In this document: piece by piece, positions 11,815-23,900 of the stretch
Layout of the letters: each line of letters starts with the position of its first letter
Numbering within the stretch: position 1 is the first letter of the stretch
Assembly (NCBI GenBank): GCA_023630585.1
Contig: CM042562.1
Span: forward strand, 9,946,684 to 10,010,683
Reading direction: 5' to 3'
Origin: Cranoglanis bouderius
Lineage: Eukaryota; Chordata; Actinopteri; Siluriformes; Cranoglanididae
DNA length: 64,000 nt
The notes under the pieces: generated by a model
Database searches by the model: none
Seen by the model: only the letters and a program-made list of their open reading frames with translations
Told to the model about the DNA's origin: nothing
Program-made: the position numbers and the translations under genes

Positions 11815-12170
11815 AAATGATGTTTAAGTAAATTCATTTTGAAATAACACTACAGAATGTTAACTTAAATTACTCATTACTAGCATGCCAAGGAAAACTA
11901 TCTCTGACTAGGAAACAAATGCTCACATAAATGACTTCAAACATCATAGCAAATGTTAACATGAATTACCTCAGACTACACAGTGAATGCTAATGTAAAC
12001 TGCCATGGATTAGCTAGTGAAAGCTGAAGAAAATTACCTCTGACTAGCTAGCAAAAGCAAACACAAATTACCACAGGGCAGCTATACAAATCGAAATGAC
12101 CTCAGACTTAGTGTTTGCAAGCCTAAATGACCATAAATTGGGTACTGAATGCTAGCCTAAACATGTAGGT
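11815..12170. repeat. Degenerate minisatellite, period about 31-36 bp
   Basis: A unit of the type 'AATTACCTCTGACTAGCTAG' followed by 'CAAAAGCTAACA' recurs about ten times with heavy substitution. Examples start near 11910, 11965, 12000, 12035, 12068 and 12096. It ends just before a Tc1 fragment. Confidence 0.7.
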
Positions 12171-12189
12171 TAAGAGTGGTTGTTTGAGT

Positions 12190-12445
12190 TACTGTAGCCT
12201 TCCTGTCAGTCCGAACTAGTCTGGCCATTCTGCTCTGACCTCTCTCATCAGCAGCATTTCCACCAGTAAAATTGCTGCTTACTGGAAGTACCTTTCTGTG
12301 AAAACTCTAGAAGCCCCATTAGATCAGCATTTTCTGAAATTCTCAAACCACCCTGGCACCAACAACCATGCCATGGTCAAAGTTACTGAGATCACATTTT
12401 TTCCCTCATTGTTGTGTTTGATGTGAACATTAACTGAAGCTCTTG
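12190..12445 (-). mobile_element. Tc1-like fragment
   Basis: Matches the right-hand part of the 6613-7800 family ('GTCTGGCCATTCT', 'CTCATCA', 'AAGTTACTGAGATCACATTTTTTCCC'). Only the region for the transposase N-terminus and the flank remains, with no usable frame. Confidence 0.75.
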
Positions 12446-12766
12446 AAGCTCAGGTGAATAGAGATAACATAAGGACATCAACCAACATCCATAAGGAAAC
12501 CAACACAAAACTGCCAGGAGTATCAACATTTCCTTTCGATATGTCAGGAAGAGTAAAAGAAAAATACTCTGTATGACTAAAATCCCACTGAAATTAGCAA
12601 CAAAAGCAGCTAAAAGCAGCTTCAACCTCTGAATTTGTGAATAAGATAAAAGAAATATATAAAAATATAAAAATGTATGCATAGCATACACATAAATAGT
12701 AAACTAGTAAATAGTCATAAATAGTACACAATAGTAATTAGTAAAATAGAATAGAGTGGCTATAGA

Positions 12767-14050
12767 CAGGGGCGTCATGCACCTATTTTTTTTTTTTTGA
12801 GGGGGCACAGTGTGCACAACAAACAGAAACGTGTTCACAAATACAGATGTTAAAAGCAATATTCTATTTATTACATATTTATACATCAAACAAATTGAAG
12901 CTCCTTTCCTTTCCTTTGATTAAATGTTTTGGATAACTCTCTAGTTCTGTCTGAATGGGACCTCTCTTAATGTAATTCTTCCTGGCCAGTCGATCTTTTG
13001 GGATAATGGAGTCTGAATCTTCTTCTAAAGACCCAAAGCAAGTAATGCAACATGTATTAGTCAAACAGCAATAAACTCCTCCCTTGTCTCTAAATAACCA
13101 AGCTATCCTTTCCTACCTGGTACAGTATCAGTGACTGTCTCCCCTTGCTCATCTGCAACCTCCTTTATAATTGTTTATTGCTTAGTTTATAATGCCGTAA
13201 TTGTACTTTCTTAACATACTATTTTAATGTTAAAATTTAACAATTTAACAATAAATAAATAATACAATTATATTGTACAGTGTTACAGACATTACAGTGC
13301 TCTGATTTCTAGGCACCAAAACCACAACGACCTGTCAATATGTACAATTTGTGTATATTTTATGGGCTGATACATATATGTGCATACATACTACCTTCAG
13401 TACTACTGTAGCTCCCAGTGCTTGATCCTGCCTGTGCCTGATCACTAAACCCATCTCTGCTTGTACTTGGGGATAATTGATCTAAATGAATAAATAAATA
13501 AATATACAGGAAGGCAGGCAGATAGAGATGAAGAAATAACAGATGCAAAATATCACTGCAACACAGATTATGGCTTAACATTAATACTTTTTCTGTTCCT
13601 AACCTCTTGAAATCTCTAACTGTGGTTGTTGTTGGCTTCCAGTTTTCTTGGAGAATGAGTTTATTTTTCTTTGTGCCATGATTCTAGAAATATACATTAA
13701 CGTTGAGAGACAAATTGATTTTGAAGTATCTCCTTTGTACACAGTGAGGGTCAATTGCACATTACCTCTGGGTTTGCGTGTAGAAGTTTTGTGAACTTTT
13801 CGTGTATGAGGGTTTTTGCTGATGACGCTGTTATTTCTTCAGGAAAAAAAAAAAAAAAAACGTGCAGCCACGAGCCTACGACCGCGCATAGATTCTGATT
13901 ACGTCATCAGCCGGCGCTGCCACCTGATTGCAGTGTGTAAAGCTTAGCATGATCAAAACACCAAAAAAAAAAAAATCTCCGAAAAGTGATAATATTGAGA
14001 ATATAAAATCCACTTTTCTCAAAAATCTGAGGGGGCCCGTGACGCCTCTG
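12767..14050 (-). mobile_element. Internally deleted hAT-family transposon
   Basis: The ends are CAGGGGCGTCA (12767) and its inverted partner TGACGCCTCTG (ending 14050). Both are flanked by the identical 8-bp word GCTATAGA (12759-12766 and 14051-14058). An 8-bp target duplication with CAGNGGCG-type ends is diagnostic of hAT elements. Inside, the minus strand keeps the first exons of a transposase but no catalytic domain. Autonomous hAT elements are usually over 2.5 kb, so this 1.28-kb copy is a deletion derivative. The exact duplication suggests the insertion is not very old. Confidence 0.9.
12880..13692 (-). pseudogene. hAT transposase, 5' exons only
   Basis: Three minus-strand exon-like pieces are visible. 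The first (ATG near 13680 to about 13605) encodes MAQRKINSFSKK and ends at a GTTAGG donor. The second (about 13480-13390) is a Ser/Gln-rich linker. The third (about 13035-12900) encodes 'RGPIQTELESYPK' and 'ERSFN', the start of the TTF-type (ZMYM-like) zinc-finger domain typical of animal hAT transposases. Everything after it, including the RNase-H-like catalytic domain and dimerisation region, is missing. Splice sites are inferred, and the product would be inactive. Confidence 0.65.
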
Positions 14051-14058
14051 GCTATAGA

Positions 14059-14987
14059 TAATCCGATTTAAATGCATATATTAACAGTGAAGTCAGTGTT
14101 GTATAGATACTCACAATACCTATGATACTCTCAGAAAACACACTGTCAGGTAATCTATTGTGATATTGATATCATATTATTATATTGCCCTGCCCTAATT
14201 CTGCACTTGTGTTTAAAGTCAAAACTCTTTAGACAGGAAGTTACTGAAGAGAGTAAGGGAACACATTGTTCACTACTATCACATGTCCCTTGCACACACA
14301 CAAATGAAAATTTTAAGACTAAACATTTCAGGTCAACACAGAACCTCTAATGCCCCCATTCAAGGAAGGGTTGCTGGGAACAGGTTATTATATGCTATAA
14401 GCAAGCATTATGTCTGCCAACCATGCTGGTTTTTAAACCATAGTCTAAGGAACTAGTCAATATAATATGTGTAATCCCTCCTCTGGAGAAATGTATAGAG
14501 AAAGAGATTTGGTTTTACTATAAGTCAGTGAAACAATGATGAGTGCTAGCATGTTGGACTTGGCCATGTTTGCGTGTGAGGATCTTGGTAAGAAATGGGA
14601 GGAAGGAGAGAGGGATGAGACTGGAGTAGAGGAGGAGAAGGAGGAGGACAAGACGGCTGGGAATAGAAATGAGCATTACATACGGCTGTTATCAGAGATT
14701 GACTCTCCCAAGGTCTTCAATGGCTTTGGCTGTAGTACTCTAAACCAACCACGCTGCTCAGCAAGAATCGCCCTTCCCACAACTCCAGCCACAATACTCT
14801 GAACATGTAGCATCCCAGCACCAAAAATCCACATAAACAGTCTCAACTCTTACCTAGAGTATGGAGATGGAGGCTTCAGGAAAACAGCACTGAAGGCCTT
14901 GCTCAGGCTTTAACAGAGTAAAACAAACCATCGCTCAACCACACAGGACAGAAAGAGAGTGTACTGGGAGTGCATTTGTCCATCACA
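14059..14987. promoter_or_regulatory. fshr upstream region
   Basis: This is about 930 bp between the hAT element and the fshr start codon. It must contain the 5' UTR and proximal promoter unless an unseen upstream exon exists. No strong TATA box or CpG cluster was recognised. A purine-rich GGAGGAGGAGAAGGAGGAG stretch lies at about 14625-14650. Because the hAT element ends here, at least the region beyond about 930 bp is transposon-derived. Confidence 0.45.
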
Positions 14988-17900
14988 ATGAAGAAGCTGG
15001 TCTGGGTGGCGATGATGCGCTTCATCCTTTTTTGGCTCATGATGCACGCAGGGAACATGTTTTTGGGATCTTATGCTTGTTTGGCCAATGGGACAACTCG
15101 CTCCTTCTTGTGTCTTGGCAGCAAAGTGCATCAGATGTCATACCATATACCAAAAAATACCACATACGTGTAAGTAAATGCACTTTATACATTACACAGT
15201 TGTTACAGTACCCAGTCTTATTAATTAAACGTCATGTGAGTGTATTTATATTGTTGCAAAAATACAGTATTAGATGATACCAAATTGGTAGAAATTGATA
15301 TGCTTCCAAAAAAATATTGTGAAATGAAACCCTTTGTAATATAAAGAAATGTACAATAAAATATGGTGAACAATAAAAGAGAAATCCAATTCAAAATTTG
15401 GTGTGAATTAGTTCTCCTACTTTTATACAGTTTCATAAGGAAATCATCTAGTAGGTTTTTCAAGCATCTTTGAGATGTACAATCTTTGTGTCACTTATTT
15501 TACTACTGGCGGAAGAAAAACCGGATAGTGGTTTTTATCTGAAAAGTGGGCTACTATGTAATATGTTCCTTTTTTTTTTTTAAAGACATATAACTTGGTA
15601 TTTTTGTTGGGGGGGGGGGGGGGGGGGGGGTGTCCTACTGACACAAATGCAGAAGGCTTAAAATATAAGACAAGCATATACAGTAGAGCATATATGCAAC
15701 TGTACTGTATATAAAATAAAAGAATGTTACTGCTGTACAACAGTTTTTCATGAGAACTGTCAAATCATTCTTTCTAAAATTTCTTAATTGTGTATTTGTT
15801 GTATACAATACAGTGCAAACACCTTAGGTACAATACATTTTATATACAGTATAGTTGCATATAAGACAAACATATACAGTAGAGCATATATGCAAGTGTA
15901 CTGTATATAAAATGTATTGTACCTAAGGTGTTTGCACTGTATTGTATACAACAAATACACAATTAAGAAATTTGAGAAAGAGTGATTTGACAGTTCTCAT
16001 GAAAAACTGTTGTGCAGCAGTAACATTTTTTTTTATTGTTTTCAAGCTGATTGTTATTCTTGGTTTCTAGAATTTTGACTGACAACAAAATTATGCTGCT
16101 GTTGTGATTCCTGAAACATATATTTTGCAATCTCAAGGCTGTTGGATTCCACACACACAGTTCAGCCTTGGACTGGTGGGGTGGGTGGTAATAGCTTGTT
16201 TTTCATTCATCACAATGTGCACAAAAAAAAAAATTGTGTTTAAGCACAAAAAATGCTTTCATTCAGCATGTTTCACTCTGAAAAAAAGAGAGAGAAGGAG
16301 GGAATATAGAACACATGCTCAGCTCATAGGTTCATTAAGTCTGGGAGGTTTGTTGTAGGTTCTATTTCTGTAAGCAGTTTGTGCTCAGATCAGGTGGCAT
16401 CACTTTCAGAGACACCTGCCTCTGTAGCTGTTAACTTTAAGCCCAGTGCCATCCTTCACGCTGCCCAAGCTACGCCATGCTGCATTCTTGCATACCTTTC
16501 CAGAATAGGACTTTATGTTCAATCTGGCTACTTTTTATTTCAGCCATTTTTGGGTGAATGCAGGGATGAATACAGGAGCCGTGCAGCGTGTGACTGAGCA
16601 ACACAAATTTGCTACTTAGCTAGAACATACAGTTCTGTGCTTGATAGGAGCTGATAGAGGAGACATAGAGCTGCAGATGGCTCCCTTCATTTTGAATAAT
16701 ATCATAACCGCAGACAATCCAGACACATTCCTACTCTGACAACCCATATGAACCACTGTCAGTATATCCCTAAGACCCAGAGAGACTATCACCTGTTTTT
16801 ATAAAAAAGTTTTTTTTATCATACTCATCCTAAGTTAAAGGAAGCAAAAGGAGGAAATAGCTCAGTAAAAGCAGAAGTAATAAAATGTCATAATTCTTTG
16901 CATGATTAAGATAAAGAAACCGTTTCAAAACAAATATAAAGAGACATGCAATCATGCGAAAAAATAAGTACACCCCATGGAAATTTTTGGCTTATTTGAG
17001 ATATTTGGACAAGCAAACATTTGATCATCTATGAAACAGTGCCTACTAATAAAGTTGATATACTTGAACAAAACCACAAGGAAAATTATCTTTTTCAATC
17101 ATTTATTCAACAGAAATATCAATAGTGATATTCTTCTGTGGAAATAGTAAGTACACCCTTGGCCTCAGAAGTTAGTATTGCCCCCTTTAGCAGAAATAAC
17201 TTCTTGTGGGCATTTTGCATAATTGTTCACCAGGCTCTGACATTGGCTTGCTGGAATTTTTGACCACTCTTCCATGCAATATTCTTTCAGTTGCAAGATG
17301 TTTGAGGTTTTTCTTGCATGTACTGCCCATTTCAAATCCCCTTCTGTTTTTGAATATTAGATATTTTAACTATTTGCCATGTGTTGTGTTTTGCACATAC
17401 ATTACAGCACTTTTACTTGCATTTTAAATGTGTGAGGTGTGTGAGGTTGTTACAGTTTTTTTTTTTTTTTTTTATTGATCACTTTCCTGAACTTCATCAA
17501 GGTTCTCCACAGGTCAGCATAGGACCATTTCTATTTCCAGCACCAGCGGCCCCCACAACATTTCAATGGGATTCAAATCCAGGCTTTGACTAGGCCATTC
17601 CTTAACCCTCCATTTCTTCTTTTTGAAGCATTCCTTGGTGGATTTGCTAGTGTGATTAGGATCATTATCCTGTTGAAAGGTCTTCTTTCAGTTCAACTTC
17701 AACTTTTGGACAGATGGCATCACATTATCTTCAAGCACTCTTTGATATAATGCAGAATTCATAGTTGAATCAATGAATGCATGCTGTCCAGTCCCTGAGG
17801 CAGTGAAACAACCCCAAACCATAACATTTCCACCACTGTGCTTTACAGTTGGTATGAGGTGCTTCTCCTGAAAAGCTGTGTTTGGTCTGCGTCAAACATG

Positions 17901-20900
17901 TCTGCTGTTACTGTGGCCAAACAACTCTACATTTGATTAGTCTGTCCAGAGCACATTAATTCCAAAAGGCCTGGTCTTTGCCTATATGCCAAACTGCAGT
18001 CTTTTTCCTGGCACACCTCCCATGCAGGTCAAATTTGTGCAATCTCTTTCTGATTGTAGAAGCATGCACACCAACAGCTGCAAGACTTACTACCAGATCC
18101 TGTGATGAAATTTTGGGGTTCTTGGAGACTTCTTTTTGTATCAGACTATCTGCTCTTGGGCTGAATTTGCTGGGACAGCCAGTCCTGGACAAATTGGCAG
18201 TCATTTGAAATCTGCACCATTTGTAGATTATTTTCCTTACAGTGGAATGATGTGTTTCAAATAATTTGGAGATCTTTTTATATCCCTTGCCAGACCCATA
18301 CAGAACTCTTTAGCTCTTGGCATGATGACACCACACACCTCAATAGCAAAGGGGACACCAGAGAGGTTTAAATAAGACTGGTTCCACCTGCACTCCCTAA
18401 GCAGGTTCTAATCACTGGCACCCAATCTTGAACACCTGATTCTAATTTTATGGATTTGAAGGTATGATAAATGTAGGGGTGTACTTACTTTTTCCATGTG
18501 ACTGATCTGTTTTTTGTTAATTTAAATTGTGAAAATTACTACAAAATGTCAACAAAAAAAATGTTCAAAGAGGATCAAATGTTTGCTTGTCCAAATATGT
18601 CAAAAAAGCCAACAATTTTCATGGGGTGTACTTATTTTTTCATATTATTTTAACAAATAAGAATAATAAGTAATACGAAATACCTTGAGACAAATGGATC
18701 TTGTACTGTAACAATGTATTAAATGAAATGTGCCCTAAAACAAACATATCTTAGTATGTAGTTTTGTTGTTGTTTTACAAGCACATTAGGAAGAAGCCTA
18801 GCTGCAGTGACATATTGTGGCTCAAATAAAGCTCCTGTATATATTCTGTACATTTTTGTACTTTCAGAAATGAACTCACAGAATTGGGGATGAAAATAAC
18901 ATGCTACAGTAACCAGTGATTTCCAATGATGTCAAGAAAGAACATTCATACTTTCCAAAGCGGCTGTTTTCACAATAGGCCACCCATCTGAATGAGCTGA
19001 ATTTCAATCGTTCTTATTACCCCCCACCCCCACCCCACCCCATGAATCAATCTATTCAAACAAGAAGACAAGTGAACACTAGCACGTATTATAGTTGTCT
19101 CTGACGTTCTGTAGTGTAGGAAATGATAGGTACTCTCCATGTTTTGTTCTTAATCTAACAAAAGCATATCAATTTTGCATTGGCAAGTCCAGACACAATT
19201 GCTATCAGGTTAATGCTTTTGTACTGATTGGACCAGGCATCTTCTCACTTTAACATGAAGAGAACATTTACTACTTGGAGTCTTTTTTCTTACTTTGCAT
19301 TTGGTTGCATATAATAAGTTTTCCTTTTTCTTTTTTTATCTGTCATTTAGTTTTCACGATAATTTTATTCATTGCTGTTCATCCCAGTTACTGTGTAAAA
19401 CAGTTTATCAGCCAAAAATGCTTGATTTTGGTGTGGTTTTTTTCAAAATTTGTGATGCAATTTGATTTGTTTGTGGGTTGTTGTTTTTTTTACGGTTGTT
19501 GTTTTTTTTATGGAGAACATGTACTCATGTTCGATGCACGTGAATCGAAGGGGGCTTTGGCTGAATTCACATTGTGATGACGTCATATGGCACATTGTGA
19601 TCACGACACATGACGAGTCTTGGGCCAAATCTGCAGGAACTCTGAAGTAATTTTGAAAACTTGCAAGTTCCTATGAATATTGCGGAGTTTCCTTGATTTT
19701 GCATTAATTTCTGTGATTGATGAACCAGTCCCTCCAGGATTTTGCGATTTTACAGTCATATGTTGTCATGGATATGTAGAACTCAACTCTGATGTTTTTG
19801 TGCTGTGTAAAAATGTTGGGTAGCACTTTACATAAAATGTTCATAAACATGACATTGAAGACATTATATGCTGTTATAAGTCAGTGTCATGTTTGTTCTC
19901 TAATGAGCATATGGTTTATTACATGTATTATGACAAACCTGTACATCATCACAACTGCCATAATGCTTCTACATTCACTTTGACCTCATAATCAAATACT
20001 GTAACACATGCCATATATATATATATATATATCATAAAACGTGTTCTTTCATGACGTTATTGTTAGGTCTATGGCAGCATCATAAAGCCTGATATCTCAC
20101 TCTGTTCTTATCACTTTTTATTACACATTTCCGCTCCACCTTATAAATCAATCATTTCTCTGTAAGTACTTTAATTTTCTTAGATTTGGTGCCCAAACCG
20201 TTACTATGCTTGTTATTATGGTATTTGGTGTCAGAAGCACCGATTTAGAACTGTGAAGAGGTGCCTTGATATAGGAAAAACACCTTATAAAAAGGTTGTT
20301 AAAATCTATCATAAACTATGCTACCTAGAGCACACTTATTGAAAATGAGCATTGCTCTGGCATTACAGGCGCTACTGCGATAATAATGATAATGTGATAG
20401 TCTTCTATTACTCACCACCGTATATGACATTTTCTATGACATGCTCATGACATGGTTATGTCACTCTTGTGACACTGGGTTTAAAGGAAGGGATCATTTG
20501 GACTGTAAATGCCAGTAATGGGCAAAAGGCTGGATTGGGAAAAATATCCTCTTCTATTATTGAGAACTTTTCAGAACATTCCAGATACACAATGATAGTC
20601 TAACAATAAGATGATAACTGTGACACTGTAACGCTGTCCAAAGCCTTTGTACATTCAGATGATTGTTATATTAATAACACTGTACTTAGAAATAAATGTA
20701 ACAAGCTTAATGCTAAAAGAGTTAAATACAGATGAATGTTTTACACTCTGTTAATGTATTAAACACTGATAATCATTTGAAAAGCTTTCTGTTTATGGTC
20801 AGGGAGATCAAGCTGACTCAGATCATCATGTTTCCAAGTAGAGCCATGTCATCACTTCATGACCTCAAGCGAATGTGAGTACAAAATATTATGGAACCAT

Positions 20901-23900
20901 TTTATTGTGTGCGCGCGCGTGTTTAAAATGGTGTTTTTGTTTCTAAAGTGAAAACTCACATAAATATTCAGTATTTAGTCTGATTAAACATGTTTAGTCT
21001 TTGATACAGAGAAGGGACAAAACACATGAGATATGAATTGCAGAAATATAGCAGCCATGAGAAGAACATATATTGTAAATTAGGCTTGGTGTAGAACGTG
21101 ACCTTAAAAGTAAGAAACAAATTAAATGAAATGTGGGTTAATACTGCAAACTCTATTTCCTCAAGAAGATCATTAAATGTGTAAACATCTAGCAGATATG
21201 TAAACTGTACTTTCCTAAAACCAGATGAGGCATTTAGCACTTGCTGTATTATTGTTTGTGTTGCTGATGATGTCAGTGTGAAATGATCATTATGGCTATC
21301 ACTCTCTCAGAATGGTGTCGGAGAACGGAGTCCTCCAGCGTATTGAAGCCTACGCATTTGCAAACCTGACTAAACTGGAAGAGATGTAAGTTTTTAGCTG
21401 GACCCAGTGGAGCCATTATATTTATTTCTTTTTAGACATTATATTCCCTCTTAAAGGAATTACGTGCCACAACAGAAACAGCAAATACAAAGAAAAAAAC
21501 ATTATTAACTGTAAACACTTAATAATTATAATAGCACACATTAAAATGCTTTGTATGGTTTTCTTCATTACAGTACTATTACTAAATCAAAAAATCTTGT
21601 CAGTATGGACAGAGACACATTCTGGGGACTTCCAAAACTGAGATATCTGTGAGTATTACTTTTTGTATTCTTCAAGGGCAAAGGAAATGTATTCCCATTG
21701 GAGGTTCTGTCTAAACTTAGTGGTAAAAGCTCTGTAACATCTCAGCAAAAGGCAGAATGGTCCAAACACAGCTCATTATTCTATCAAACAAATGTCTCAC
21801 AGGAAACAAATTACAGTGTTTTGTTTGGTTTTATTGATGAACTAGTTTAATTAAATCTGCATCAGTGTTTCTGTGTACATTTTAGGACTATTTCAAACAC
21901 GGGTCTCACAGTCCTACCTGACTTCTCCAAAGTCCACTCTGCTGCTTTTGAATTCCTGTTGTATGTATATAATCCTTTCCTGTATATTCCTGTATCTTTT
22001 TTTTATATAAACATTGTTATAGATTATTGAGTCAGTACAAAAACTAACAATTCCAAATATTAGTTTTCCAGCACAAAATTAATGTTTGTATGTCAGTAAA
22101 GAAAGCAGCATATTACCTGAGAGACCACTTTTCAGACAAAAAAAAAAAACAATGAAGGCTGCTGGGTTTTGTTGCAAAAATAAGAAGCAAGTGCGAAAGT
22201 CAAAGTCTCCAGAAGAACTGTGGCTGATTCTGCAAGATGCTCAATAAAACTTACCAGCTCATTTCCTTATAAAACTGCACAAATTGTACCGGAGACTACT
22301 ATTTGTTTTTAAGTAAAGGGCTGTCACAGCAAATATTGACTTTGTTTCATTTATTACTGTTTACTGCTCTTTACAGTATTTGTTTAATGTAGAAACATTT
22401 ATATGATATATCTGAAAGCATTTATTAAGGCATGATGACATCAGTGTAAATTGCATTCTTTGAAAACTTGCTTTTGCTTTTTAGTGACCTAGAAGATAAC
22501 ATGCATATTGAAGTGATACCCAGCAATGCTTTTGCAGGGCTTACCAGTGGTACAATAACCGAACTGTAAGTGTGTTCTGGGGGAGGATCACTCTTTCTTC
22601 CTTTATTTGAACTGCATGTTATTTATGGTACAATGATAAAAATCGTGTGGTATCATTTTTATTACTGCTTTCACACCCTAAAGGAGACTGACGAAGAATG
22701 GGATCACTGAAGTGGACAGAAATGCCTTCAATGGCACCAAAATAGAAAAACTGCAAGTACCCATTTTTTTTGTTATAAATACATATATAAAAACTTCTCT
22801 ATAAAAAGTTCATCTCTGACACAACCTCCGCCCTCCCCCAGGTTTCTCATGGGAAACCAACAGCTGAAGCATATCCACAACTACGCCTTCCTCGGTGCTG
22901 AAGGCCCCCTCGTTCTGTAAGCATGAGCAGCTCTCACAGTCAACAACAATTCAACCCGCCAGCTGCATCGCACAGTCCAGCAAGAACTTTTACACCACTG
23001 CCTACACAGCTGTCCTTTTATGTGGCTATCATACAACAGTTTGTATACTGTTCAACAGTTAAACAATCATTAGTAAACTATTAGTAAACAAATATTTGCA
23101 TGTCACATGGACATCCAAAATGTACTTAAAAGAATACTGAACCACATCTGTAGAGTTGTGTTCCCCTGAACTGAGAGAAGAATAGGAAACCTGTTTACAT
23201 GCACAAAAAAACAAACAAAAAAACATACATAATGCAGGTCTATGGGAAGTTGCTCAACTATCAATAAATGTTAATATAAAATACACAGATACTGTATACA
23301 AGACAAATTCAAAACTATAAGTGTTAAACTAACATGAAAGGTATTTGGATAAGAATGTCTTACTACATAAATCATTAAGTTAATTTAACTTTCTGACACT
23401 GGAGCAATACAGTAAAAAGTAGCTCCAGTTATTTATACGTTACCAAATGCTTAATGATATCCATGCGTCATTAAATTTACATTGGTAATGCAAACCCAGA
23501 AATTCTACTCTCTGAAAAAGCAGGGTGAATTATACAGAGCTCTCTTTACAAAGACATTTTAATGAAAAATTAATGAAAGTGTTCTACAGAAATGTGTTTC
23601 ACTTAAACATATATTACAGCTTACAGCTGGCCTTAGATTTCTATTATAAATGAGTTTTGAATAAACCAGTTTTCCATTCTTTCTCAATACAGGAAAGCTT
23701 ATTGTCTGTGGTAATTGCTCATTGGCTACATATACAGTGGACACGTTGTTTTTAAAAAAAATTAAATAAATAAAATAAAACACTGGGTTATCCTGTTTAT
23801 CACATGCATAATCATCAGTTGCAAATCCAATCTACAGAAATAATGGCCACATTTGTTGCTAATATTTCTCTTTACCTGAGGCAGATGTGCTTGTTTGTAC

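Noticed and set aside
14536..14802. Possible small gene of 88 codons upstream of fshr
   Set aside because: The acidic stretch comes from a GAG/GAA-rich repeat, with no domain and no splice continuity with fshr.
14970..14987. Upstream GTG as possible fshr start
   Set aside because: It is not an ATG. The ATG at 14988 has A at -3 and is followed directly by a proper signal peptide.
15609..15630. G-run as regulatory G-quadruplex
   Set aside because: A plain homopolymer of uncertain length in an intron, beside other low-complexity sequence; no positional argument.
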